From Bradyrhizobium sp. 1 (GTDB taxonomy: Bacteria; Pseudomonadota; Alphaproteobacteria; Rhizobiales; Xanthobacteraceae), in assembly GCF_023073315.1 (NCBI RefSeq), contig NZ_JADPJH010000033.1, forward strand, positions 256,132 through 320,131: a stretch of 64,000 bases of DNA. Reading direction: 5' to 3'. Shown here piece after piece: positions 43,311 to 52,730 of the stretch. The notes under the pieces are model-generated. The model did no database searches. It worked only from the letters and a program-made list of their open reading frames with translations, and was not told the origin of the DNA. Made by a program: the position numbers and the translations under genes. Numbering within the stretch: the stretch's first letter is position 1; every line of letters begins with the position of its first letter.

Positions 43311-44026
43311 TCCTGGTCTCCTTTCGGCTTGCGCCGTTCAATCACGCGAATTCCCTCGCCGCCCGCCAGAACGGCCGAGCTGGCCAAGCCGATGAACAAC
43401 CCATGCTCGACCACGCCCGGGATGGCGCTCAACGCCGTGGCGAGGCCGGGCGGATCCACAATACGTCCGAGCTGGGCATCGACGATCCAGTGGCCGCCAT
43501 CAGTGACGAAAACGTGGCCATCTTTGGCCTTGCGGACCGCCATTTGCCCGGAAACGCCGCACGCGGCAAATGCCTTCTCGATCGCACGGCGCGTCGCGCC
43601 AAGCCCGAACGGGATGACCTCGATCGGCAGCGGAAACTTGCCGAGCGTCGGCACCCATTTGGTGTCGTCGGCAATCACGATCATGCGATCCGAAGCGGCC
43701 GCCACGATCTTCTCGCGCAACAGCGCGCCGCCGCCGCCCTTGATCAGGTTGAAGTCGGGATCAATCTCGTCGGCGCCGTCGACCGTCATGTCGAGATGGT
43801 CGATCTCGTCCAGCGTGGTCAGCGGCACGCCGCAGCGCACGGCATCGAGGCGCGTCGTCTCCGAGGTCGGCACGCCGACCACCTTGAGTCCGGCGGCGAC
43901 GCGTTCGCCGAGCAGCTCGACGAAATGCTTTGCGGTCGAACCGGTGCCGAGCCCGAGCTGCATGCCGTCACGCACCTCATCGAGGGCGCGCGCCGCAGCC
44001 TGCCGCTTCAACTGATCCATGTTCAC
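43307..44026 (-). CDS. rpiA: Ribose-5-phosphate isomerase A
   Basis: The enzyme interconverts ribose 5-phosphate and ribulose 5-phosphate in the pentose phosphate and Calvin cycles. The 239-residue product has GLGTGSTAKHFVELL (phosphate loop), MTVDGADEID and NLIKGGGGALLREKIVA, holding the catalytic Asp, Glu and Lys, and GHVFVTDGGHWIVDA. The first codon is GTG with a second-choice ATG two codons later. It precedes the DUF2059 gene with a 4-base overlap and is divergent from gph. Confidence 0.94.
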   Translation of the reverse strand: MNMDQLKRQAAARALDEVRDGMQLGLGTGSTAKHFVELLGERVAAGLKVVGVPTSETTRLDAVRCGVPLTTLDEIDHLDMTVDGADEIDPDFNLIKGGGGALLREKIVAAASDRMIVIADDTKWVPTLGKFPLPIEVIPFGLGATRRAIEKAFAACGVSGQMAVRKAKDGHVFVTDGGHWIVDAQLGRIVDPPGLATALSAIPGVVEHGLFIGLASSAVLAGGEGIRVIERRKPKGDQE

Positions 44027-44190
44027 GTCTGCGTCCGCCTCTGAATTGAGAGTGCCGCCGATTTAGCCGCTTGCGGCGGCCTATGTAGCCTCGTTTTACG
44101 CGCGGGAACAGGCCTCTGGCCCGATCTTATAAGGTGAACTTATGGCCCCGGCCCTTGCGCCGATCCGGCCGGCCCGATAGCGCTGGGACC

Positions 44191-44865
44191 ATGACCTCTC
44201 CCTATACCCTCGTCTTCGATCTCGACGGCACGCTTGTGGATACGGCGCCCGACCTGATCACCGCGTTGAATTACGTGCTCGACCGCGAAGGGCTGCCGCC
44301 CGTGCCGATGGCCTCGGCCCGCAACATGATCGGCGCCGGCGCCCGCAAGCTGATCGAACGGGGCCTGGAGGCCGAGGACCGCACCGTCACGCCTGCGGAC
44401 ATGGACCGGATGACGGCGGATTTCATCGCCTATTACGCCGACCACATTGCGGTCGAATCCCGCCCCTTCGAGGGACTCGAGGCCGCGCTCGACCTGTTTG
44501 CCGCCCAAGGCCATCGGCTGGCGGTCTGCACCAACAAGCTGGAATGGCTGTCCAAGCGCCTGCTGGACCAGCTCGACCTGAGCAAGCGGTTCGCGGCGAT
44601 CTGCGGCGCTGACACTTTTGGGGTCCAGAAGCCTGATCCGACCATTTTCCGCGAGACCGTGGCGCGCGCCGGCGGCAACGTGAAGGCCAGCATCATGGTC
44701 GGGGATGCCGGAACCGATGTCGGCGTGGCCCGCCGCGCCGGTGTTTCCGTCATCGGCGTCAGCTTCGGCTACACCGACGTGCCGATCGCCGATCTGAAAC
44801 CGGACCGGCTGATCCATCACATGCGCGACTTGCCGGCGGCAGCTCATAGCCTGATGACGTCCTAG
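44191..44865 (+). CDS. gph: Phosphoglycolate phosphatase (HAD family)
   Basis: This enzyme hydrolyses 2-phosphoglycolate to glycolate. The 224-residue product shows the HAD motifs VFDLDGTLVDTAPDL (nucleophile Asp), LAVCTNKLEW (motif II), KPDPTIF (motif III Lys) and VGDAGTDVGVARRAG (motif IV). The helical cap lies between. It is divergent from rpiA, and phosphoglycolate removal fits the sugar-phosphate setting. Other HAD substrates cannot be excluded. Confidence 0.87.
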   Translation: MTSPYTLVFDLDGTLVDTAPDLITALNYVLDREGLPPVPMASARNMIGAGARKLIERGLEAEDRTVTPADMDRMTADFIAYYADHIAVESRPFEGLEAALDLFAAQGHRLAVCTNKLEWLSKRLLDQLDLSKRFAAICGADTFGVQKPDPTIFRETVARAGGNVKASIMVGDAGTDVGVARRAGVSVIGVSFGYTDVPIADLKPDRLIHHMRDLPAAAHSLMTS

Positions 44866-45012
44866 CGCCCACAAGGCACTGACTTCGCTAGTCTATTCCA
44901 CGGAACCCTGCGTTAACCATCTATTATCTATGCGCCGAGCGCCGGTTGCCTGCCCCAAACGACACTCCTATGGTCCGGCCGGGGATGTGGCGGTTCGTCG
45001 CAGTAGAAGTGG

Positions 45013-45522
45013 ATGGTCATGCGTCGTGTCATCGCGATTGCGTTAGTGGGGGCAAGCCTCCTGGGAGCAACAAGCCTTGGTGGCTGCTCCTCGATGTCTT
45101 CAATGTCTTGGGACATGTTCAAATCGGCGCCGCCGACCGTTCAGGTCCGGCTGGAATCCAGTCCGCCGGGCGCTGACGCCACGACCTCGCTCGGCCAGGG
45201 CTGCAAGACCCCCTGCTCGGTCTCGGTTCCCGCTCCCGACGCCCCGTTCACCGTTGCTTTCGCGCTGCCAAAACACCAGCCGGCGAGCGTGCCGGTGAAC
45301 GTGATCAAGACTCCCGGCGATCTCACCACATCCGCCTCTGTCACCACCGACCCGAATCCGGTGTTCGCGGAGCTCCAGCCGGCGGTGCCGCCCAAGCCGG
45401 TGAAGAAACCGCACCGGCCGAAGAAGCCGAAGCCGGCCGCAGCCGCGCCTGCCGCGGCCCCCGCAGATGCTGCACCTGCTGCCGTCTCGGCGTTCCCCGA
45501 TCCGAACGCGGGCAAGCGCTGA
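45013..45522 (+). CDS. Lipoprotein with a PEGA-like domain and a Lys/Pro/Ala-rich tail
   Basis: A 169-residue exported protein. A lipobox is visible as ATSLGGCSS (Cys about residue 25), indicating an envelope lipoprotein. A PEGA-like beta domain follows, TVQVRLESSPPGADATTSLGQGCKTPC. The last 50 residues are rich in Pro, Lys and Ala (PKPVKKPHRPKKPKP). An in-frame ATG two codons on is a second start choice. The neighbours do not specify a function. The tail may contact peptidoglycan or other polyanions. Confidence 0.75.
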   Translation: MVMRRVIAIALVGASLLGATSLGGCSSMSSMSWDMFKSAPPTVQVRLESSPPGADATTSLGQGCKTPCSVSVPAPDAPFTVAFALPKHQPASVPVNVIKTPGDLTTSASVTTDPNPVFAELQPAVPPKPVKKPHRPKKPKPAAAAPAAAPADAAPAAVSAFPDPNAGKR

Positions 45523-45642
45523 TCCAGGGGCTGACTTACGTATACCACCCGATTGTCCTAACCGCGTCCGATGCTTAGATTGCTTCCAGAGCGCCGCTGA
45601 AGCAAAGGTGCGCCCGTCGCCGTAAGTGACAAGGCATTTGGT

Positions 45643-46677
45643 ATGAACGGATCTACTGCGAGCCCGAGCGCCGCGCTGTCGAGCGCGATGACCGATCCGT
45701 TCGGGCGGACCATCTCGTATTTGCGCGTCTCGGTCACCGACCGCTGCGACCTGCGCTGCTTCTACTGCATGTCGGAAGACATGACGTTCCTGCCCAAGGC
45801 CGACCTGCTGACGCTGGAAGAACTCGACCGGCTCTGCACGGCCTTCATCGCCAAGGGCGTGAAGAAGCTGCGGCTCACCGGCGGCGAGCCGCTGGTCCGG
45901 CGCAACGTGATGACGCTGGTGCGCTCGCTGTCGCGCCATCTGTCGAGCGGCGCCCTCGACGAGCTGACGCTGACCACCAACGGCACCCAGCTGGCAAAGC
46001 ATGCGAAAGAGCTCGCCGATTGCGGCGTGCGCCGCATCAACGTTTCGCTCGACACGCTCGATCCGCAGAAATTTCGCGAGATCACCCGCTGGGGCGAGAT
46101 CGACAAGGTGCTGGAAGGCATCGAGGCCGCGCGCGCCGCGGGGCTTGGCGTGAAGATCAACGCGGTGGCGCTGAAGAACCTCAACGAGGACGAGCTGCCT
46201 TCGCTGATGCGCTGGGCTCACGGCAAGGGCATGGGCCTGACGCTGATCGAGGTCATGCCGATGGGCGAGATCGGCTCGGGCCGCATCGACCAGTATCTGC
46301 CGCTGTCGCTGGTGCGTGCGCGGCTCGCCCAGCAATTCACGCTGACGGACCTCGCCGAATCCACCGGCGGGCCGGCACGCTATGTCAGCGTCGCCGAGAC
46401 CGGCGGCAAGCTCGGCTTCATCACGCCGATGACCCATAATTTCTGTGAATCCTGCAACCGCGTGCGCATCACCTGCACCGGCACGCTGCACACCTGCCTC
46501 GGCCACGAGGATGCCTCGGACCTGCGCAAGCCGCTGCGCGCATCCGACGACGACATGCTGCTTGCGGACGCCATCGACCGCGCCATCGGGCTGAAGCCCA
46601 AGGGCCACGATTTCATCATCGACCGCCGCCACGACCGGCCCAGCGTCTCCAGGCACATGAGCGTCACGGGCGGCTGA
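45643..46677 (+). CDS. moaA: GTP 3',8-cyclase MoaA
   Basis: This radical SAM enzyme starts molybdenum cofactor biosynthesis. The N-terminal cluster is CDLRCFYC (C35, C39, C42), which binds the SAM-coordinated 4Fe-4S cluster. The second cluster is in the C-terminal FCESCNRVRITCTGTLHTCLG. The chain ends with Gly-Gly, as in MoaA. The GTP-binding region TGGEPLVRRNVMTLV is present. Length (344) is usual. A second in-frame ATG 15 codons downstream is possible but leaves a shorter N-terminus. It stands alone, followed by a TRAP transporter after 175 bases. Confidence 0.94.
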   Translation: MNGSTASPSAALSSAMTDPFGRTISYLRVSVTDRCDLRCFYCMSEDMTFLPKADLLTLEELDRLCTAFIAKGVKKLRLTGGEPLVRRNVMTLVRSLSRHLSSGALDELTLTTNGTQLAKHAKELADCGVRRINVSLDTLDPQKFREITRWGEIDKVLEGIEAARAAGLGVKINAVALKNLNEDELPSLMRWAHGKGMGLTLIEVMPMGEIGSGRIDQYLPLSLVRARLAQQFTLTDLAESTGGPARYVSVAETGGKLGFITPMTHNFCESCNRVRITCTGTLHTCLGHEDASDLRKPLRASDDDMLLADAIDRAIGLKPKGHDFIIDRRHDRPSVSRHMSVTGG

Positions 46678-46853
46678 CGTAAACCGGCCGCCTGCGGCGC
46701 TATTCCCCTTAATTTTCAACAAACTTCCGATTGACTGGCGGCACAGCCGCTGGTTTTGTGCGGCTGCCTTAAGCCTTCTCGGCGGGACAAGCCGACGCGC
46801 CGGGTCGGCGCAGACCCAAAACGGCCAAGGCAAAATCGGGGGAGGACCTATCG

Positions 46854-47435
46854 TTGCAAGCGCTCCTAAACTTGAGCCGACGGATCGACGCGTTCACACG
46901 CTGGACCGGCAAGCGTCTAGCTTGGCTGATCCTGGTCGCCGTGATCATCTCGGCGGTCAACGCGATCATCCGCAAGACATTCGATTCCTCGTCAAATTCC
47001 TGGCTTGAGCTCCAGTGGGTGCTTTTCAGCATCGTCTTCCTGCTCTGCGCACCATGGACCTTGCTCGACAACGAGCACATCCGGATCGACATCTTCAATT
47101 CCATGATGCCGAAGAAGGCGCGCAACATCGTCGACCTCGTTGGCCACGCGTTTTTCTTGCTGCCGCTGACGGTCGTGATGATCGTTACCGGCATACCGTT
47201 CTTCGAGCGCTCGTATCACGTCAACGAACAATCCGGCAATGCCGGCGGCCTGCCGCAATGGCCGGCGAAGTCGCTGATCATGATCGCCTTCGCCTTCCTG
47301 CTGGTTCAAGGCGTTTCCGAACTGATCAAGCGGATCGCGGTGATGCGCGGGATGATTCCCGATCCTCACGAATCGCAGGTGAAGGCAATCGAAGCAGAGG
47401 TCGAGCACCTCATCGAAGCGATCGAAAAGAAGTGA
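46854..47435 (+). CDS. TRAP transporter small permease subunit (DctQ/TakQ)
   Basis: A 193-residue protein with four membrane helices, the DctQ fold: AWLILVAVIISAVNAIIRKTF, LELQWVLFSIVFLLCAPWTLLDNEHIRIDIF, AFFLLPLTVVMIVTGIPFF and LIMIAFAFLLVQGVSELIKRI. The start is a TTG with GGGGGAGGA ten bases upstream. It starts 418 bases before the partner gene's stop-start gap and is followed by the large subunit gene. TakQ in Rhodobacter is nearly the same. It works with the large subunit and a periplasmic binding protein. Confidence 0.9.
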   Translation: MQALLNLSRRIDAFTRWTGKRLAWLILVAVIISAVNAIIRKTFDSSSNSWLELQWVLFSIVFLLCAPWTLLDNEHIRIDIFNSMMPKKARNIVDLVGHAFFLLPLTVVMIVTGIPFFERSYHVNEQSGNAGGLPQWPAKSLIMIAFAFLLVQGVSELIKRIAVMRGMIPDPHESQVKAIEAEVEHLIEAIEKK

Positions 47436-47463
47436 GCGCCGGCGGCGTTTTTCGGGGGACTTT

Positions 47464-49119
47464 ATGACCGCGTTTATTATCGCCAATATGGCGCCGATCA
47501 TGTTTGCGTCGCTGGTCGTGGTGCTGCTGCTCGGCTATCCCGCAGCGTTCTCGCTGGGCGCCGTCGGCCTCATCTTCGCAGTGATCGGAATCCAGCTCGG
47601 CGAATTCCGTCCGGACTTCCTGCGAGCTTTGCCCGAGCGCGTCTACGGCGTGATGAACAACGACACGCTGCTCGCGATTCCGTTCTTCACCTTCATGGGC
47701 CTGGTCCTTGAACGATCCGGCATGGCTGAAGATCTGCTCGACACCATCGGTCAGTTGTTCGGCACCATCCGCGGCGGTCTCGCCTACGCGGTGGTGTTCG
47801 TCGGCGCGCTGCTTGCGGCGACGACCGGTGTGGTCGCGGCCTCCGTGATCTCGATGGGCCTGATCTCGCTGCCGATCATGCTGCGCTACGGCTACGACCG
47901 GCGCATGGCCACTGGCATCATCGCGGCCTCCGGCACGCTGGCCCAGATCATCCCGCCCTCGCTCGTTCTGATCGTGATGGCCGACCAGCTCGGCAAGTCG
48001 GTCGGCGACATGTACGAAGGCGCGTTCATTCCGGGCCTGGTCCTCGCGGGACTCTATGCGAGCTACGCGTTTCTCGTCACCCTGATTTTCCCGAAGGCCG
48101 CCCCCGGCCTTCCGAAGGACGCGATCGGCTTCCGCGAGGACAGTGGCGACCGCGGCCTGCGGTCTTTAGGCATGTTGTTCCTGGCGAGCTGCGTGTTCGG
48201 CTGGCTCATGATGCGGGGCTCGGAGACGCACGGCGCCGACTACGTCGTGCTCAGCATGTTCTACGGCATCGTCTTCGCCTTCTTCGTCGCCGTGGTAAAC
48301 TGGATCACCGCCCGGTTCCTCGGCTTTCGCTTCCTCTCCAAGATGGCGCAACAGACCACCTTCGTGATGGTGCCGCCGCTATTCCTCATCTTCCTGGTGC
48401 TTGGCACCATCTTCATCGGCATCGCGACGCCGACCGAGGGCGGCGCGATGGGGGCTGCCGGCGCCCTCATCCTCGGTGGCATCAAGCGGCGACTGAGCTG
48501 GGACCTGATCCGGCAGGCGACCGAATCGACGGCCAAACTGTCGGCTTTCGTCGTTTTCATCCTGGTCGGCGCCCGCGTGTTCTCGCTCACCTTCTACGGC
48601 GTCAACGGGCACGTCTGGGTCGAGCACCTGCTCACCTCACTGCCCGGCGGCCAGGTCGGCTTCCTGATCGTCGTCAACGCGATCGTTTTCGTGTTGGCCT
48701 TCTTCCTCGACTTCTTCGAGCTGGCCTTCATCGTGATTCCGCTGCTCGGACCTGCCGCCGAGCATCTCGGCATCGACCTGATCTGGTTCGGCGTCATCCT
48801 CGGCGTCAACATGCAGACCTCGTTCATGCATCCACCGTTCGGCTTTGCGCTGTTCTATCTGCGATCGGTCGCGCCGAAGGAGCCCTACACCGATCGTGTG
48901 ACCGGCAAGAAGATGGACCCCGTCACCACCGGCCAGATCTATTGGGGTGCGGTGCCGTTCGTCGTCATCCAGCTGATCATGGTAGGTTTGGTCATCACGT
49001 TCCCCTCGATGGTCATGCACTACAAGGGCGTCCAATCGGATATCGATCCCAAGACGATCCAGATCGAGGTCCCGCAGATCGACCTGCCGCCGCTCGATTT
49101 CGGTCCGCCGCAGAAGTAG
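47464..49119 (+). CDS. TRAP transporter large permease subunit (DctM/TakM)
   Basis: The 551-residue transport subunit with 12 or more hydrophobic segments, longer than typical DctM (about 430), as in TakM. Motifs include LERSGMAEDLLDTIG, VGALLAATTGVVAASVISMGLISLPIMLRYGY, and GATPTEGGAMGAAGALIL-type sequence (IATPTEGGAMGAAG). The last third contains GVNMQTSFMHPPFGFALFYLRSVAP. It translocates an organic anion with Na+ or H+. The gene is preceded by the DctQ gene by 28 bases. Confidence 0.92.
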   Translation: MTAFIIANMAPIMFASLVVVLLLGYPAAFSLGAVGLIFAVIGIQLGEFRPDFLRALPERVYGVMNNDTLLAIPFFTFMGLVLERSGMAEDLLDTIGQLFGTIRGGLAYAVVFVGALLAATTGVVAASVISMGLISLPIMLRYGYDRRMATGIIAASGTLAQIIPPSLVLIVMADQLGKSVGDMYEGAFIPGLVLAGLYASYAFLVTLIFPKAAPGLPKDAIGFREDSGDRGLRSLGMLFLASCVFGWLMMRGSETHGADYVVLSMFYGIVFAFFVAVVNWITARFLGFRFLSKMAQQTTFVMVPPLFLIFLVLGTIFIGIATPTEGGAMGAAGALILGGIKRRLSWDLIRQATESTAKLSAFVVFILVGARVFSLTFYGVNGHVWVEHLLTSLPGGQVGFLIVVNAIVFVLAFFLDFFELAFIVIPLLGPAAEHLGIDLIWFGVILGVNMQTSFMHPPFGFALFYLRSVAPKEPYTDRVTGKKMDPVTTGQIYWGAVPFVVIQLIMVGLVITFPSMVMHYKGVQSDIDPKTIQIEVPQIDLPPLDFGPPQK

Positions 49120-49231
49120 CGACCATAAACCATCGGCGTCATGTTCCGCCTTGGCGGGACATCAGCCGCGCGTGACAAGCGCCGCAAACATGTGCATACC
49201 GGGCGATCCTCCAACTGATGGACCGCCGCGC

Positions 49232-50509
49232 ATGCCCCGATCGCACTTTGCTCCGTCGCTGCTCGCCTCCCTCTGGCTGGCATGCACTGCAACGATGGCG
49301 CATGCGGAACCGGTGGCTGATGTCCACGCGCTGGCGCAGAAGGAGCAGCAGCCGCTGCTCGACACGCTGCGCGATCTCGTCAGCATCGAATCCGGCAGCA
49401 AGGATGTCGAGGGCCTGAACGCAATCGCCGGGCGCGTTGCCGATCAGCTCAAGCAGATCGGCGGCACGGTGGAGATTTTGCAACCCACCGACATCTATCG
49501 CCTCGACGACACGCCCGAAAAGATCGGGCCGGCCGTGCACGCCGTCTTCAAGGGCACCGGCAGCAAGAAGATCATGCTGATCGCCCACATGGACACGGTG
49601 TACCTGAAGGGCATGCTGAAGGACCAGCCGTTCCGCGTCGACGGCGACAAGGCCTACGGCCTCGGCATCGCCGACGACAAGCAGGGCGTCGCGCTCATTC
49701 TCCACACCGTGGCGCTGCTCCAGAAGCTCAGCTTCAAGGACTACGGCACGCTCACGGTGCTCACCAATGGCGACGAGGAGATCTCCTCGCCCGGCTGGCG
49801 CAGCACCATCACCAAATTTGCGTCCGATCAGGACGTGGTGTTCTCGTTCGAAGGCGGCGGCACCGACGGCACGCTGCGGCTGGCCACCAGCGGCATCGGC
49901 TCGGCCTATCTCACGGTGACGGGCAAGTCGTCGCACGCGGGCGCACGGCCTGAGGGCGGCATCAATGCGCTCTACGAGCTCTCGCACCAGGTGCTTCAGA
50001 TGAAGGATCTGTCCAAGCCCGAACAGGGCCTGAAGCTGAACTGGACGGTCTCGAAGTCCGGGACCAACCGCAATGTGATCCCCGCCGACGCCACGGCGCA
50101 AGCGGATGCGCGCGCGCTCAAGGTCGCCGATTTCGACGAGCTGGAGAAGACGCTGCAGGACAAGATCAAAAACCGCCTGCTGCCCGACTCCAGGGTCGAG
50201 TTGAAATTCGAGGTCCGCCGCCCGCCGCTCGAGGCCAATGACGCCTCGCGCCGCGTCGCGGCCTACGGCAAGACGATTTATCAGGAGCTCGGACTGCCGC
50301 TCAAGGTCGATGAGAAGGCGACCGGCGGCGGCACCGACGCCGCGTTCGCCGCGCTCAAGACGAGCGGGGCCGTCGTGGAAGGCATGGGCCTGTCGGGCTT
50401 CGGCGCGCATTCCAACGACGCCGAATATGTGAAGCTCGACACCATCGTGCCGCGTCTCTATCTGGCCACGCGCATGATCATGGACCTCTCGACCGGCAAG
50501 TTGAAATAA
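49232..50509 (+). CDS. M20/M28-type zinc peptidase (glutamate carboxypeptidase family), exported
   Basis: The 425-residue product has a signal peptide (MPRSHFAPSLLASLWLACTATMAHA) and a dimetal peptidase domain. The metal ligands are in LIAHMDTVY (His), GIADDKQG (Asp), NGDEEISS (Glu-Glu) and FGAHSNDAEYV (late His). The dimerisation/lid domain has TGKSSHAGARPEGGINAL. CPG2-like enzymes remove C-terminal glutamate from folates or peptides. The mature enzyme is predicted to be periplasmic. The start at 49232 was chosen for the signal peptide. It follows the TRAP large subunit gene by 112 bases and converges with a sensor kinase. Confidence 0.9.
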   Translation: MPRSHFAPSLLASLWLACTATMAHAEPVADVHALAQKEQQPLLDTLRDLVSIESGSKDVEGLNAIAGRVADQLKQIGGTVEILQPTDIYRLDDTPEKIGPAVHAVFKGTGSKKIMLIAHMDTVYLKGMLKDQPFRVDGDKAYGLGIADDKQGVALILHTVALLQKLSFKDYGTLTVLTNGDEEISSPGWRSTITKFASDQDVVFSFEGGGTDGTLRLATSGIGSAYLTVTGKSSHAGARPEGGINALYELSHQVLQMKDLSKPEQGLKLNWTVSKSGTNRNVIPADATAQADARALKVADFDELEKTLQDKIKNRLLPDSRVELKFEVRRPPLEANDASRRVAAYGKTIYQELGLPLKVDEKATGGGTDAAFAALKTSGAVVEGMGLSGFGAHSNDAEYVKLDTIVPRLYLATRMIMDLSTGKLK

Positions 50510-50512
50510 CGA

Positions 50513-51892
50513 TCAGCTTCGCCCAATGGCAGAGGCTCCCTCCTCCGCCAGCCTGAACCGCAGCGTGAACTCCGCACCGCCGCCGGGAAGGTTTTCCACC
50601 GCCACCGTCGCCGCGTGATCATCCGCGACGCCGCGCACGATCGAGAGCCCCAGGCCTGCGCCGTCGCTGCGCTGGCGATCCCTGCGCCAGAAGCGCTGGA
50701 AGATCAGCTCGCGCTCGGCCTCCGCGATGCCGGGGCCGCAATCGCGCACGCGCACCGAACCGTCCTCGCCGACCTCGACCTCGACCGAGCTGTCCTTTGC
50801 GGTGAACTTGACGGCGTTTTCGGCGAGGTTGAAGATCGCGCGCTGGAGCATCTCCGAATTGCCGTGGATCATCACCGGCGCGTCGGTGCCCTTGAGCGCG
50901 ATGTCCTTGTGCTGGGCCAGCGCGAACGGCGCGATCGAACCGACCACCTCGGTGCAGACGGCGCGCAGATCGGCGGTCTCGCCGGGATCGAGCACCAGCG
51001 TATCGAGCTCGGCGATCTCCAGCAGCTGGGCGACGATGCGGCTCATGCCCTCGATGTCGGCGTGCAGCGTCTCTCTTGCGGCGCCGTCGCCGAGCGTCTC
51101 GATCCGCGTGCGCAGGATCGCGAGCGGCGTGCGCAATTGATGCGCGGCGTCCGCCGTGAACTGCCGCTGCACCCGAAAACCGTCTTCGAGGCGGTCGAGC
51201 GCCTGGTTCACGGCGGTGACGAGCGGCATGATCTCGCGCGGGATCAACTGCGTCGGCAGGCGGATGTCGGTGCGCGCCGGACCGATATTGCTGGCTTCCT
51301 CGGAGGCTTTCCACAGCGGCGCGATCGCGCGGCGGAAGATGATGATGTCGATGGCGAGCAGGATCAGCAGGATCGGGATGGTGATCCATCCGACCCGGCG
51401 GAAGAAATTCGAGACGATGTCGTCGATGATGACATCGCGGTGCGCCAGATCCTCGGCGACGCGGATGCGCACCACCTTGCCCTCGATCACGCGGCTGACG
51501 CCGGCACCGGAAATCGTCTCGGACAAGCGCGGCGGCGCGGTGTCGCCGGTCTTTCGCCGCGAGGAGAACACCACGCGTCCGTCGGCATCGCGAATGTCGT
51601 AGAGATACCGGCCATAGGCTTCCGAATAGAGGCCGCGGAGACTGTCCGGCAGATTGAACGTCAACGTGCCGTCCGCCTGCGGCAAGATGCGCTCGGCCAG
51701 CACTTCGGCCTGGGCGCGCATGGCGTCGCGATGCAGCTGGTCGATCTCGGAGTTGAGCAGCCAGAACAGCACCAGGGGCAGGAAGATCGCAACCACCGCG
51801 ACTGCGACGATGTGCATGAACACGATGCGCGAGATCAGCGATTTGAACGTCGGCCTGGCGAATGACCCGGCGCGAAATCCAACTTGGGCCAC
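50513..51892 (-). CDS. Sensor histidine kinase (TctE-like)
   Basis: A 459-residue kinase with two membrane helices (about 20-45 and 165-185) bracketing a periplasmic sensor domain of 2CSK_N type. A linker and the dimerisation motif DAAHQLRTPLAILRTRIE (His about 245) come next, followed by NLAENAVKFTA (N box), DCGPGIAEAE (G1) and GAGLGLSIV (G2). The GTG start follows the response regulator stop by 1 base. The TctE/TctD family controls tricarboxylate uptake in some bacteria. The nearby TRAP transporter or peptidase could be its target, but this is not proven. Confidence 0.9.
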   Translation of the reverse strand: MAQVGFRAGSFARPTFKSLISRIVFMHIVAVAVVAIFLPLVLFWLLNSEIDQLHRDAMRAQAEVLAERILPQADGTLTFNLPDSLRGLYSEAYGRYLYDIRDADGRVVFSSRRKTGDTAPPRLSETISGAGVSRVIEGKVVRIRVAEDLAHRDVIIDDIVSNFFRRVGWITIPILLILLAIDIIIFRRAIAPLWKASEEASNIGPARTDIRLPTQLIPREIMPLVTAVNQALDRLEDGFRVQRQFTADAAHQLRTPLAILRTRIETLGDGAARETLHADIEGMSRIVAQLLEIAELDTLVLDPGETADLRAVCTEVVGSIAPFALAQHKDIALKGTDAPVMIHGNSEMLQRAIFNLAENAVKFTAKDSSVEVEVGEDGSVRVRDCGPGIAEAERELIFQRFWRRDRQRSDGAGLGLSIVRGVADDHAATVAVENLPGGGAEFTLRFRLAEEGASAIGRS

Positions 51893-51893
51893 G

Positions 51894-52568
51894 CTATTTC
51901 TCCTCGGCCATGAGATAGCCGACGCCGCGGATGGTGTGGATCACGACCCTGGCGCCGTGTTCGGTGAGCTGCTTGCGCAGCCGCGAGACGTAGACCTCGA
52001 CGGCGTTGGAGGCGACCTCGCCTTCGAGGCCGAAGATATGGTCCTCGACGTTCTTCTTCGGCACCACCCGCCCCTGCCGGCGCAGCAGGATCTCCAGCAC
52101 CGTGGTCTCGCGTGCGGAAATGATCCGCGGCTGGTCGTCGACGAAGATCTGGTGGCTCTCGGTGTCGTAGACGAGGTTGGCAAGGCGAAGCGAGCGACCC
52201 AACAATTGGCCCGGCCGGCGCAAAATCGCCTCCAGCCGCGCCACCAGCTCCTCCATCGCAAACGGCTTTGCGAGATAATCGTCGGCGCCGCTGCGCAGGC
52301 CGCTGACGCGGTCCTGCAAGCCGCCGCGCGCGGTCAGCACCAGAACCGGCAGCGGCTCCATCTGCCGCCGCAGCTCGCGCAACACCGACAGGCCGTCGCC
52401 GTCCGGCAGGCCAAGATCGAGGATCATCGCGGCATAGCTGACGCTGCTCACCGCCTCGCGCGCTTCAGCCGCGCTACCCACGATGTCGCTCTGGTAGCCG
52501 GCCGCCGACAGGCCGCTCGCGACGAGCCGCGACAGCTCGGCATTGTCCTCGACGATCAGAAGGCGCAT
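51894..52568 (-). CDS. OmpR/PhoB family response regulator (TctD-like)
   Basis: A 224-residue regulator. The receiver domain shows the acidic pair VEDNAE, the phosphorylation Asp in MILDLGLPDG (about 51), VLVLTARGG (Thr) and LAKPFAMEEL (Lys). The C-terminal winged helix (about 125-220) has ISARETTVLEILLRRQGRVV and EVYVSRLRKQLTEHGARVVIHTIRGVGYLM. It is encoded immediately before its kinase. The OmpR-type wing indicates direct DNA binding. Confidence 0.93.
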   Translation of the reverse strand: MRLLIVEDNAELSRLVASGLSAAGYQSDIVGSAAEAREAVSSVSYAAMILDLGLPDGDGLSVLRELRRQMEPLPVLVLTARGGLQDRVSGLRSGADDYLAKPFAMEELVARLEAILRRPGQLLGRSLRLANLVYDTESHQIFVDDQPRIISARETTVLEILLRRQGRVVPKKNVEDHIFGLEGEVASNAVEVYVSRLRKQLTEHGARVVIHTIRGVGYLMAEEK

Positions 52569-52730
52569 CGCTTATCCGCCGGATGTTCCGGTGCAATCAC
52601 GGCTCAGGCCGCTTGCGTGATCTCTTCCACCATTCCGGGCGGCCCGGCCAGCAAAAAAGCACGGGCGGGCCGACCGTTCCGCCTGTCAGGTTCGTGTAAG
52701 CCGTTGCGGACCTCGGAACCCTGCCCCATC

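Noticed and set aside
46684..46720. A short GC hairpin after moaA, considered as a terminator
   Set aside because: Only about five base pairs (gccgc / gcggc) and only a loosely T-rich stretch after it.
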